Made by a program: the position numbers and the translations under genes. From Zeus faber (lineage: Eukaryota > Chordata > Actinopteri > Zeiformes > Zeidae), in NCBI GenBank assembly GCA_960531495.1, contig OY482848.1, forward strand, positions 17,260,458 through 17,324,457: a stretch of 64,000 bases of DNA, in the 5' to 3' direction. How positions within the stretch are numbered: position 1 is the stretch's first letter; the number at the start of each line of letters is the position of its first letter. Under the pieces are notes generated by a model. That model was given only the letters and a program-made list of their open reading frames with translations, made no database searches and was not told where the DNA came from. This document shows, in pieces, positions 11,735 through 23,959 of the stretch.

Positions 11735-11960
11735 AGTGATTCAAGATTCAAGATTTAAGAGGTTTATTCGTCACATACATATACATACTTTCATACATAT
11801 ATGCAGTGAAATGTAATGCAACGCACATTGTGATAACACACAATATGTTCTAGGAAAAAAATTATTTCTAAAAGACCAACTAACTGACTCCTAAAATGTA
11901 ATACAGTAAGTCGAATACTTATAGAATAAAAATAAAAATATATAGAATAAAATAAAATAC
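11735..11960. repeat. Interspersed repeat fragment, teleost 'GTCACATACA...GCAGTGAAATG' type
   Basis: The block TTCAAGATTTAAGAGGTTTA, followed by TCGTCACATACATATACATA and TATATGCAGTGAAATGT, recurs at 55805-55920. It has the form of a very common fish repeat (often seen as ...TTTATTGTCACA...GCAGTGAAATG...). The right part decays into AAAATAAAAT-rich DNA. Class not assigned. Confidence 0.6.
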
Positions 11961-12132
11961 AATAAAATAAAATGAAATGAAATGGAATAGATAGAGGGAA
12001 TATGCTTATGTATATGGAAGAGGCAATTATGTATATACAGATATGTGCATTAAAGTGGTATGTGAGCATTAAAGTGGCATGTGTAGGAGCATTCTTGTTC
12101 TTTTTTGTGGTTTTCCTTCTTCTTCTTTGTAT

Positions 12133-12141
12133 TTATTATTA

Positions 12142-12213
<72 letters not shown>
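12133..12213. repeat. (ATT)n joined to (AAT)n: palindromic microsatellite
   Basis: About 15 ATT units run directly into about 10 AAT units, so the junction near 12181 is the centre of a perfect inverted repeat more than 25 bp per arm. Confidence 0.95.
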
Positions 12214-12911
12214 TAGTTGCTAGAATTGTTTTTTCTCTTGGTGTTCCATCTCTATTGATCAAATGTTACATTTCAACTCATATTTTTTTAGAAAAGAACA
12301 TTAAATTTATTCTATAGTATACGGTATATTTCATTGAAAGACAGCCCTTGGTCTATAAATTGTCTAAATGAGGGGAGAGACGGTTCAATGTGGAGGGATG
12401 AAAGTGCTCCTCCATCAATGTCCATTATGGATCCCAGATCCATAGCAGGATGGATCCTTCATCATGGCTTTGATGGAATCCTCTGCCAAAGAGCTGAGGC
12501 AGCGGCCCGTGGGGAAAACGTCATTGGAGAAATCCGATGCACGCGCTAGGCCTTTGGAATCAATATATTTCAAATCATGCTTAAAAAACAGATTCTCTGA
12601 CAAAAAAAAAAATAATAATTTGGGCATTTTTTATCCCTCCAGATGATGTACATTTTGTGGTCCTTTGCTTAGTTGGAAGCTGGAAGATAATACCAATTTA
12701 TAATATCAAAAATATATACACCAACATAATCAATAATAATGAAAGAATAATCAACATTTCCCTTCATCATTGCTTCATAATCCTAAATCTCTCATGTGCA
12801 CAGGAACAAAAGTTATTTTCCTTGACCTTAAATACATTTGTTTCAATGAGACTTATTGGACCAGGGGATGCCTGGGGTCCTGGTCCGGGACCTCCGCCAG
12901 CTTGGACCGGG

Positions 12912-13035
12912 TGTCCTGGCCCGGCCCCGGGGTCCTGGCCCGGCCCCGGGGTCCTGGCCCGGCCCCGGGGTCCTGGCCCGGCCCCGGGGTCCTGGCCCGC
13001 CCCGGGGTCCTGGCCCGGCCCCGGGGTCCAGGCCC
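12912..13035. repeat. 19-bp GC-rich minisatellite
   Basis: Tandem copies of GGTCCTGGCCCGGCCCCGG start at 12912, 12931, 12950, 12969, 12988 (an 18-base copy), 13006 and 13025 (partial). Copies are nearly identical, which suggests recent homogenisation. Each unit holds a CCCGG core and is partly self-complementary. All three forward frames stay open across it (for example Trp-Pro-Gly-Pro-Gly repeats), but this follows from base composition and is not evidence of a gene. Confidence 0.95.
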
Positions 13036-14078
13036 TCCAGACTACGGGCTGCCGGTGGCCCTGGTCCCGCCCGAGATGCGTGCAGGGTTTGGGGAAGATT
13101 GGAGCAGGGGAAGAACATCTGCTTCCAAGTTTTTTTTATTTTGCTTTTTAGCCAGATTCTATAACTTGTGTTATATATCTTATCATTGGAATCCATAATT
13201 TAATGTAGTATTGAATATATATTTAATTCTAAGTATGTTTTTACTGTATAATTTTTCCTCATGAATAGAAATAATTCCATTTTAATTAGAGAAAACTACA
13301 AATTGATGTCAACATTCATCATTCAAAACACGCTGACATACAGCATCAGAGAAAATGTTTTTTTTGATAGGGTACAAAGTGCTATTCTCAAGATATATCA
13401 GTTTTAGAAAATATATCCCAAAACATTGCTGTGCCAAATGAAAGCCATCCCTGTTCTAATTCTAATCAAACTTCTGTGCGCTTTTCAAAAACGACAAGGT
13501 TTTAGCGCTCCCTGCCGATTGTGACTTAATTGGGTAATGCCAATATTTACCGGCATTTAAATTTAAAGGGATCGTGTTTTCTTTAATTGTGGCCATGAAT
13601 ATATTATGGATTTTAAATTAGTTATGGTCAGCAGTGGCGAATATTTAATTTATTGGAACGTGATTTGCTGACGGGATGTGATTTCTTCCCCCCTGTTCTG
13701 TTCTTTTTTTTTTTTTTTTTTTTTCCGTCCTAAGTCCCCTGGTTGTTGGCAGCTTCTATGGCATTTTAACTTTTGAGGGGGTAGCGGAGTCTTTGTTAGT
13801 AAATCCATTAATATATAAATGATGAAACCTTTACCTGCTCCCAGTTGCTTCGGCTTTCATGTTGTTGTTGTGTTGTTGTGTTTGGGTCTTAATCAGGTAT
13901 TAATGCCATTCTGTCTGAACTCTAGCATGGCAGGCTGCCTGGTAATTCATATGCTTGTTCTCTGATGGCATCTGTCGAAGTGTGCTCTCTGCATATTGGT
14001 ACATACCCTGTGGGAAATTTCAACCCAGCCCCAGACTGAGTGGGATGTAAGCAATTTTTTAACTGGGGCACTTGTTCC

Positions 14079-14082
<4 letters not shown>

Positions 14083-14111
<29 letters not shown>

Positions 14112-14131
14112 GAAGAAGAAGAAGAAGAAGG
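14083..14131. repeat. Poly(A) then (AAG)n tract
   Basis: About 29 As run into seven GAA units. The form is that of a retroposon tail grown into a microsatellite, but no recognisable SINE or LINE body is seen to its left. Confidence 0.85.
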
Positions 14132-14734
14132 TTTTAAGATGGGAAGGAGAGAGTGAGATGGAGGAAGAGAGGATTATACATAGATACATACGTAGACACA
14201 CATATATGCTTGGGGGTTGGGGGTTCTGCCCTCATAAATAACTTTCCTCAAAACTTCAGATCTTAACAGTAAAAATCAAAATCAATTTACTATTAACAAA
14301 CTATTTTATTTAGAAGAAGGGATCCTTGCAAAAACGGTTAATGATGACAAGTGATGAAAAGCACCCGTGGAGGTGTTCTGTGAAGAAACATTTGTCCAGT
14401 GTTGCCAAACCTCCCATTGCTGAATGTTCCCTAAATATTCTGCAGCATTTAATAGGGCTTGTCAGACGGGTAATTTTTAATGGAATGTTCTATTTTTATT
14501 ATACATGGAAAAGGAAGGAAGAAATGTCAAATGTCAAGATGGGTTTTTCCCCCCCGTCTGAGATCCCTAAATGCTCGTCTTTGCTTTCTGTTGCATTTAA
14601 AATCCCGGCTGACTTCAAAGAGACCAGTTTAAAGTTCCTGTGAGCGTTTGTTAATTCCAATTTTCCCGCTGAGATTGAAGAGTTTATTTTTCCCCACGAG
14701 ACCGTCTCCAGCAAGTTGCGTCCAAATCAAAGCT

Positions 14735-15650
14735 CACCTTAAACGGCCGCGCCGCTGAGGCGAGCGCTGCCGGGGCCGATGGCCGGGCCGGCCCGGGACA
14801 GGAAAAAAAAAAAAAAAAAGAGCAGCTGATAGCAGCGTCTTTGACACGGCGGCTACAGCCGAGACACATTCTTACACACAATCTGGCTCATGTCAGACGT
14901 AGTCTAAGCTCAGCGATAACGTCACGGTCTGAGTTCACCAGGCTTCGCTCCGCGCTATCAGAGAGCAGCCCATGAATACACACACACTCAACATGTCTGG
15001 GACCAGCTGGTTTCCCAGATTAGCCAGTGGAAGCACATGGCGGAGCCTTCTTTTTTTATTTTTTTTTATATATTCTATTTAGAAAATGTATATTAAAAAG
15101 AGAAGTAATGTCATTTCATGCGTGTGCTTTAAGATCAGCTTCGGGGGTCGTCTTCTCAGGTCAAACTCAGCCTCAACGCTCCCCCCTGATACACCCCCGG
15201 TGCATGCCCACGTAGAGGGGGACGGTTTCCCCGGCGAGAAGTTTACCATTTGAACCTTGTGGACTGAAAAAAACCCCTCCGCGCCGAGTCCGACGTTACC
15301 GCCTTGCGTTCGGGATGTTATCGGTTTCTGCGAAAACGTACTCGCTCGTCGAGCGCTGGCTTTTTTCGGCCGGGTCCCCGGCTCGCTGGAGGTGACGGTC
15401 GGAGACAAATGAACTCCATCTCCGTATTCGTTCAGCTGCGCGAGGGGACCTGCCGGAAAAAGCGAACGGGGAACTCAACCCGATCCGGCGGCGGGACCCG
15501 GGCCGTCACCTCAAGTCAGGCCGGATCCCGAAACACATCTGTGAGCAATTTGAGCGCTGCTTGTAAACACAGCTGTCGGGGCTGAGTGGCCGGAGCCGGA
15601 GATAACGAACCCCGAGCGGAGGAGTCGCTGTTTGGGAACGAGCGGCCACT
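14735..15650 (-). promoter_or_regulatory. CpG-rich island, candidate distal ednra promoter and exon 1
   Basis: This stretch is rich in CpG relative to the flanking DNA, especially 14740-14790 and 15280-15650. On the minus strand GGCCGTTTAAG is followed by GTGAGC at 14735, a good splice-donor match directly after GC-rich sequence. That arrangement would suit a noncoding first exon with an intron of about 4.9 kb to the acceptor at 9806. No ORF here resembles a known protein. This is inference; the nearer donor at 10115 is an alternative. Confidence 0.3.
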
Positions 15651-16989
15651 CGATAAGCTTGACTGCGCCGTCCCTTAGAGATCCACCTGCTTTGTTAACG
15701 GCGTTCGAAGTTCAGATAGACAGATGGTTAGACAGCTACAGGTGGCGGGAGTTTTTTTTTTTTTTTTTCCTTCCACTGGCTTCCACACGGACGTACTTGG
15801 CGCAAATGATGCTGATTGGGGAGACCTCCTGACGTCTGCTTCCCCCAGAGACTCCCGACTCTGTTCCCCCGCTGCCCTTCCACCACAAGAGCTTTTTTTT
15901 GTTTTGTAAAGCGGTCGTCGTGTGTGATGTCAGGGTATAGTCAGAGCAGCGCGGTAATCGCTGACGCTGACGTTCTGTCGTAACGGGGATGAATCACCGC
16001 CGTCGAAATACAAGAACAGCATCAGGTCATTGAGCAGTGTCTTCCAGATAGCAGGAGTAGTCGTTACTGACACTGGCCTGTGGTGCAATGGTTTTTCGGC
16101 GGCGGCGTGTGTAAACACTAAGAAACTAATGAATATAAGTGGTGAGACCCTGTTCCAGTTTGGATTCTCACTGCGGAGGTTTGAAGGTTGGTGTTGAGAG
16201 ACGTCCCATTACATTGTGCAACATGGATTAACACACATTCAGGGGCCACACGCCAGCCAGGTTTCGGCCGTGACGATCGCTGACGGGACACCGCTCGGTA
16301 AAACAAAAACCCCGCAGCTGAGTTGCGGAGATGCCGAGTCCAGTGTCAGAAGTCAAGGCCTTCCAATAAACTCACTAAATGTATCAGCGGTAATCATCTA
16401 AACACTGGCACGTCTCCTTCAAATCTCTATTAAATTCAATTTGTTTAGACAGGCATTTTCTGTATCGCATTATAAATTGTTGCAATGTTTTACTGAATTG
16501 AAGTAGCTATTTTCTTATTTTATTTGCGTACATATTGATTATGTTTTAGTCGACGTCTGTGCCTCTCTGGCCTTTTCTCTCGCTCTAGACATTCTTGAGA
16601 CGACATGACATTCTTGACATGAGAACGCCCGAAGATTCACTCGAGTGTCTTATATCTCTGAATTCGTGAACATATTTCCCGAGAAAATGTCTCGGCAATA
16701 ATTCCGTCTTATTTCGATTTCAGTGCAGAACGATGAGATACGGGGCAGAGCGCGGGCCGATGAATTTTTACACGGCCGGGGTTTCATAGCTTATCTCTGT
16801 ATCATAAATCTGTCGGATGTCGGTCAGCCGTTCCCGCTTTCACGAACACTCCACGTCCGTGACGCACTTCCCGGCAGGGTTTTGTTTATCCTCCGCTGTG
16901 ATAAATCGGCCCTGGGGAGCGCCCGCGCTCGCCCCCGGCCGCCCCCGTCGCACTGTACCACTCCCCTCATGCCGCACTCAACTCCCTGG

Positions 16990-17100
16990 GTTCTATCGTT
17001 CCCATCAGTGTGCGAGGGAGGAGAGAGAGAGGTGAGAAGAGAGATGGAGAGAGAGGGAGAGGGGGGGAGGGAGGGAGGGAGGAGGGAGGAGGGGAGGGTC
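16990..17100. repeat. (GA)/(GGGA) polypurine tract
   Basis: GAGAGAG passes into GGAGGGAGGGAGGG-type purine-only sequence over about 100 bases. The frames through it are compositional. Confidence 0.9.
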
Positions 17101-19600
17101 AAAGGTTAGCAGAGAAAAGACCGACACCATCTGGCAGTGATTATTTCTAGAATGACGGGCTGGGATACCGTGTACGATGTGTCCTTTGAGTGTGAAGGCG
17201 TGGGTGTGTATTCCAAGCCGCGTCTGTGGGCACCTTATTTGGGGTATACAAAGTTAAAGTGGTCATCCCGTGTTTTTTTGTGTTTTTTTATTTGATAGAT
17301 TATTTTGTAAAATTACAATTATATTATGGGATTTTATAATATATCCCATAATATTTATCCAATATTTATTTAGCTGGCACTTAATAAGAAACAGCCAATG
17401 AGTGTATTTGTGTTATGCATGTTATATAATGTTTCCATTGTTGGCGGCGGGGTCCGCCTTTACCCAGCACGTTAAAGATCGGGCACGTGCAATGTAATCC
17501 ATCCAACACAGAGGATGTTATCGATTTGCACTTTAATACTCAACTTACTCAGCCTCAACTCAACTATAGTCAAAATTTAAACATGAGTCAATTTTACTGA
17601 AGTATCATGCTAATGATCACAGTATGTAATACTGTGTGAAGCTGTCTCCCGAAATATTTGGCATTTGGAAGCATTTGATTTTTTGGAACTGTCCTTCGCT
17701 ATGCTTACCCTGACTTCAACCACAACAAACCCATACCTGAACATAACCGTCTATAACCTTATACCTAATCATAAGCATGTGGGGGTGTATGCGTCTGTGT
17801 GTGTGTGTATAAAACATGCCAACTTCAATCGGATACGTTAAGTTAGGTCAGGTTCAATCGGATACGTTAAAAGTGAGTAACAAGAAAGCAAATGATACAG
17901 TATATGTTTTTCTTAAAACAAGAGATACCAATTAAGAAATAAGCATGATAACAAAATAATGATAAAAAAAACGATAAAAGAAATAGCACATTTCTTAATA
18001 AATCTCAAATCCCTAATGTTACAACATAGATAAACTTATATGACCCTTAAATATTCAATTCCCTTCCCATATATTTCCGTCTTTAATATATTTTCCGTTT
18101 TTTTCTGAGTAGCCCGTAGCTCTAACGGTCTCCGAGTGCGAAACATGTGGAGAATCACCGTGATTAGCTTTGATTGTCGCGGTCGGCCTGATATGCATAT
18201 CTAAGAGGCCGTCGGATCGATTAGCCTCCAGCATTAAACTGACCTCTGACCTTTATAATCGGGGTCTTTATTCTGCCCCCAGGGCCAGAGCTTAGAGACC
18301 CACCTGTGTGAACAATTAGGGCCAGGAAGCTCGCTTCCTTTTAGGGGGGGAAAAAACACGAAACTAAGTTTGTTTTTTAACCAGCAGCAGGGATGGGAAA
18401 ATAATACAGAATCATTACTGAATGTGAGAGATTTGCTGTTTATCACTCTCTTTAGAATAATTAATAAATACAATTTTGAATTGGTTCTTTTTGAGCAGGA
18501 CCAGTATTTTTTGCCTTTCAGTTCTAGCGTTCCAACCCGAACCCCGAATGATACTAAACTGGTAGAACAAAAAATAAATAAAACGTAAATACCTTTTTAT
18601 TTTTGCTCAAAACACATCTCTGTATGAAGCTGTTAATGGGAATAATGCACTCGACGTTATATCGGCCGAGGCTTAAAGGAAAGGACGCTTATAGCTTTCT
18701 TGATATTTATTTCTCAACTTAATGTTCCACGTCCAAATCTTTCGAAGAATATTCGAACCAAACGCATTTATTGAAAGGACTGTCATTGATATGAACCTGT
18801 CATAGAGGTTTCAAAGTAAAGTTTCTGTTCTGGAAGAATGAAAGATTGGGTTTTGATTTACTTTTACATCTTTGTTCTGAGTAAAATCGTTTTTTGTCTC
18901 GTTCGTTCCTGATATTGGTTCTGAGCCCTGGCTGCTACTATTCCGTAGCCTCTTGCTGAGATTATATGCAACAATTATGAATAAATAAATGGAGCTGCCT
19001 GCTGGAGCAACTGTGACATGTGTTTTAGTATAAGCTTAAGACCTATCTTTTTAACCTTGCTTTTCTTTCGGAATTTCTTATTGTTTATGGGACGGGCCTC
19101 GACTCGTAGACTCGTTTCTGCGCGTAACGCATGGAGAGGGGGTGATCAGGGAGAGAGTTACGGAGAAAGTGTCCCCACTTTGCACGGTTCTGTTCCATAC
19201 CGTCCCATACGCACTTGTTTGGCTCCATAAGGAGAGGACAAATAAAATAAAAAACACGCTGTTGATGACGGGGACCCCATCGCTGGCGGCGCGCATCGTC
19301 TGTACCGTCGGAGGGAGACAGGTGCGCAAAATGCACATAAATCCACTGCCACATGGACGATGGCGTTGTGACTTTTCTTCAGTCCGACGAGTCTCGGCGG
19401 TGGAAAGAGTGATGCAGACCAAAGTTTTAGCGCAAGGCGGCGTTTCCTGTGGCAGCAAATCAAAGCTGGGGATGGGGGGCGTGCCAACCAGCACTTAGAC
19501 CCGGAGATACGGCCTGGTAACTGCAGGCCACATGCTTTTATAATGGCTGCGTAGGGTGTGGTTCATTTTCTGGGGTTAGGTTTGGAGGTCTGCCGAGGGC
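17100..19600. other. Noncoding stretch
   Basis: Mostly AT-rich DNA with no recognised gene. A 28-30 base tandem duplication (CAATCGGATACGTTAA twice, near 17826 and 17852) is visible. A 138-residue minus-strand frame at 19078-19494 has a hydrophobic stretch but no recognised domain. Confidence 0.6.
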
Positions 19601-19827
19601 GCTTGGTTTTTGATAAAGCGTCACGCAAAGAGTGTGTCGACTTGGCGTGATTGTGTTTTTTTTCCTTAAGCGCCCGCCTGTCGTACGTGGCGACGCTGGA
19701 GAAGAGCATGCGGATGGCGTGTGGCTGAGGGAGGCAGGAAGTATGGAAAACAGTCCGAGACACAACAACACAAACCGACTCTACGAAAAACCTCAACTGC
19801 ACCGAAACCCGGGGAGAACACAGGACA

Positions 19828-19833
19828 CACACA

Positions 19834-19869
<36 letters not shown>

Positions 19870-19992
19870 CAACCTCTCGGGGACGAACGTCAAAACACGG
19901 TGGCATCTCGGAATATGTACAAAGAGAAAAGACGCGGAAATTAGGAACCGATTTGATAACACACACCCACACACACACACACACACACACAG
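19828..19992. repeat. Two (CA)n microsatellites
   Basis: CA runs at 19828-19864 and 19961-19992 are separated by about 95 bases of unique sequence. Confidence 0.95.
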
Positions 19993-22183
19993 CATTGTCA
20001 AGCATTGCGTGGACTCAAGCACTGGAGCTATTCTCTGGTGTGTCCCAACCAGGAAGAATGTTCTTTTTTTTTTGCTTGGTTTCCATCAGACCTTTCAGGA
20101 TCAGGAAATCCATGTCCACCCCAGGATTTTGATTCAACCATCTGGATTCACTAATCAGCGCAGCTAGTAAGTGAAGTCAGATGGTGGGAAGCGTGGGTGG
20201 GGTGAAAGCACGGCGGGACCTTGAGCTGAGCCCGGAGTCATTCGCCTCTTCATTCTCATGGTTGCGGGTGAGGACTTTGGCTGGTGCGTGGACGGGGTAA
20301 TTCATTTTATGGAAATATTTTTGCGCTGAATGATCAACGCTCTGAGCCCAGTTGTCTCCTAAATACTGTGCAAGCTTAGTTCACACGGAGGTAATTCAAG
20401 ACAGAGTGCAAAAAAAAAAAAACAACAAAAAAAAACTGTTTCCCAAATATCTTCAGTGGCCCACACCATCGTCATCAGCATCATGGTTTCCTGTGTGTGT
20501 TTGGACTGAGTGCGCTGCCAGGGAGCAGGACCACCGTGCGATTACCAGGAGCAGAGCAGTCAGAATAGCCCATACTAATGCAGGGAATGTCCAAATTAAA
20601 GTTATTATGGATTTTCAGTCATTCTGAAGAGGTTTTTCCGGTTTCCCAAAAGGAATCCAAAAGCTGTGGCTTTTTTGGATGTAAAGTATGAAAATTAAAA
20701 ACATAGTGAAGCGGTCACTTCCACCGTGTTTATCTATACTTGAGCTCTTGGGAACATCAGATTCGTATCATAATAAATATTTGGTAACCAAAAACGCCAG
20801 GGCCTGTTATAAGTATCGAATTGCGAAACACTCCCGACCATCAGAGCTAACTGTTTGCTATTAGTCTGTCTAATACGCCAGATTATCTCTCTCAAAGGAG
20901 GCTCCCAAGTTCAAAAGTTTCTCATATTACACAGCTCGCATTGAGCATAATTCGATTGCCTCTGCTCATATTGAGCGAATGACATTTAAGAAAATCTATT
21001 AACTGTCTCCAGCCTGTCTCACCAAACCCTCAATACAAACCCTAATTCTAAAAGGGGGAAAAAGCCTGTTCGCTGCTCCGAAATTTCTTTAATTTTTATT
21101 TTATTTTTTAGAAGAAGAAGAAGAAGAAGAGTTCAGGCGGTTTCACCCTCAGCCACCTTACTTGTGCTGGTATACATGTACCGGTATATACATAAAAAGG
21201 TTCCCATTCATGTATGGGCGTATTAGTGAAACATGAGGTGGAGATCAGTGGAACAGCATGGGAGGCTTCCTGCGGTTAGGGAGCCTCAGAGGCCGCTGGA
21301 TTACATGTTTGGAAGTCCTGGATCAGAGTGCAGCCTGCAGCCATACCTCCGCCTTCACCTGCCGTCGTAGGATAATGACCCCCACCCGCTGGCTCCCCTC
21401 TGAAACGGGCCAGTCATCAATGAGCCCAAAGCCAGGAGGACTGTCTTAAATCGACACCGAAGCTGCGGGGGCAGGTGGTCCTGGTGCTCCCGGTCCAATT
21501 TCTGGGCATTTTCTGGATGAGAGTTTGTGTCGGTGCAACCACCAATATCATTTATTCTAGTCACACCTTGGTCCACTGTGGTAAAAATGGATCTCAAACA
21601 TTAGTAAATGGTTCATGTCGATTTATGGCTTTTGTTCGCACCCCCTGATTATATATATGGTATATATACAGTATACAGTAGAACAGTATGCTCATTTTCC
21701 CGACCCACCCAAGGTGTGGTGGCTGCTGGTAACATGTCTAAAGTTATCCACTATGGTGTGAAGCATGGACCTGTGGATAAGTTCTTATAATAATTCATAA
21801 TAGTTTCATGCAGAATGTACTCTGCTATGAATTTTCTTACTGTATGTTAAAGATTTGTAGCCACTGAGCTTTTTGGGGGGAAATTAACTCATAATGTAGG
21901 TCTTAAAGTCGGCTATTTGACTTGTGAAGACCGCTTTATAAACTCTCAGGCAGCATAAATTCAACCATTCGGCTTGAACCCGATTGTTTAATTCTCAATG
22001 AAAAATGGCAATTGAACAGAAATTTGAGCCAAGCTGTCGGCAGTGATTCTGATTTATATTTCATCGAATTATTATTACAATCTTTTTCTTTTTTTTTTTA
22101 CAATTTGAGCCAGTGTGTTTAGCCGCTTGTTTCGGTTACTTAAACAGTTTCTGGACATCAGGGAATTCAGCAGGATTGTCGTA

Positions 22184-22270
22184 CACAAAACATGTCTCCA
22201 GTGGAAAATATCACATTCCAAACGTAATGCTGCGGAATGTGAACATTTTCCACTGGAGACATGTTTTGTG
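22184..22270. repeat. Long near-perfect hairpin (36-37 bp arms, 14-base loop)
   Basis: The arm 22184-22219 begins CACAAAACATGTCTCCAGTG and the arm 22234-22270 ends CACTGGAGACATGTTTTGTG. They are complementary along their whole length except for one mismatch and one single-base bulge, with the loop AAACGTAATGCTGC. The size suits either a foldback MITE or a hairpin RNA precursor. No flanking duplication was evident and no similarity to a known microRNA was recognised. Confidence 0.93.
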
Positions 22271-23056
22271 CGCAAACACTACAATCCAGTTTCTAGTTTC
22301 ACAGCAAGTCTAAATGATTATTTTCCTTTTATTACCACTTGTTTTATGTTCCTCCAGAATTTGACTTGGAGACGGCACAAAACGCAGCGTCGTCTCCTTT
22401 ATCAGCGAACGACGACGCCCCCCCCCCCTTAGACGACAATAGAGGCAGCCGTCGTCACTTTCACCTCCGCTCAGCACTTATTCTGTTCCACTGTGCAGAT
22501 CTGGCACTTTTCGGGAAACCCTCCTTTATTTTTCCCCTTACCTCATTACCTTTCCAAGAGCAAGCTTTCAGTTGCAGTTTTGTCACCGTCTCTGTGTGAA
22601 GTATGGTGCGTGTTGTTAGGAACCACCCCCACCCCCACCCACACCCAGAGCAACAGGAGGGAGACCCTGTAAAAAAAAAAAACAAGGGGTAATGACAATC
22701 ACACGAGTCGTCTTTTACTTTTGCGAGTTTCTTAGTAACATATAAAGAGTAAGGGAACCCCCGACAAGACCTGCGATGACCTCTCGCGGAATTCCTTCGA
22801 TCAGAGCACCAGGGGTCTTGGTTTTTTTATTTGGGATGACTGTGTACTGAACGTCGTTCCGTCCTCTGCCAGAGTCCAGGATTTCCCAGCGTTTGGTTTG
22901 CTTTGATTCCTAGGTAGAACGCACGCGTTCTTATGAAACATCGTCCAAGGAAAACCGCCGCTGCCTCAGTGACCTGCGGGAATTGTGCAGCGCAGGACGA
23001 GGAGCGAAAACTCCTGACGGACGTACCCAGGGCTGATTTAATTACACAAGGAAAGC

Positions 23057-23058
<2 letters not shown>

Positions 23059-23093
<35 letters not shown>
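23059..23093. repeat. (TG)n microsatellite
   Basis: A TG run of about 17 units ending in GTACACACG. Confidence 0.95.
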
Positions 23094-23095
<2 letters not shown>

Positions 23096-23904
23096 ACACG
23101 TGTCCATGTGTGTTTTGTAATAGGCAGGGGTGTTGTTTTTCCTATTACCTACCGGGACCCACAGACAAGTGATTGCTTGAGCCGGTGCTGCACAGAGTCA
23201 TATCACTCCTGTGGTTTGAAAAGGAGGAAAATGAAAAGTGAAATTCTGGATATTAAAAAAAAACAAAAAAAAACATTTTTAAAAAACAAAAGGAAAACAA
23301 ATCAAGTGGACAAAGGGTGGAAAAAAAACCTGTGAAATAAAAGACAATAAACAAATACAAAAAATCTAAAATAAAGGAAAACTGGTATTTTTTCTCCATA
23401 GCCTTTTATTTTTTGATTGTCCTTAATCCAGTGATGGACGTCGAGATTGAAAAATAAATGTTGATTAAAAACCTCAAAATAATCTATTCAATCTAAAGAT
23501 GTAGGAGTGGGTTTGGATTGATGTCAGAGTGTTATGGATAGTCCGTTTAAAATGAATCTGAATCAGACCATGTCCATGAATGAAAAAGGTCAACTTGCCT
23601 TGCCAGATTCCATAACTCTCACTGATGATGAAATGATGATGATGATGATGAATTGGTAATCCTCCCCAGCACTTTGGTGTAGTATGTCAGTAAATGGAGT
23701 CAATTGTGGTCAAAGTCAACACGTCCAGATCAGAATCAACCTCTCGCAGACGTTGCCATGGTCCCCTCAGCAGAGTGGCGCGTTAACTCCCGAGCAAATA
23801 CAACTTTTAGTTAAAAAAAAAATGGAATGTCAGGCGAAAGTCAGTCACCTCGGTATGACGGGAGATTAGGGGTCGACCACCTCATGTGTCGGAAAGAGCA
23901 TGAG

Positions 23905-23909
<5 letters not shown>

Positions 23910-23956
<47 letters not shown>
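23910..23956. repeat. (TG)n microsatellite
   Basis: A TG run of about 22 units. Confidence 0.95.
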
Positions 23957-23957
<1 letters not shown>

Positions 23958-23959
23958 AG

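Noticed and set aside
12657-13198. Open frames of Trp-Pro-Gly-Pro-Gly over the 19-bp minisatellite in three frames and on both strands
   Set aside because: Openness in several frames at once is due to GC-rich tandem repeats, not coding.
19078-19494. 138-codon minus-strand frame with a hydrophobic, signal-like stretch (SVFFILFVLSLWSQTSAYG)
   Set aside because: The hydrophobic stretch is internal, there is no recognised domain, and overlapping frames are equally long. Kept only as a remark.
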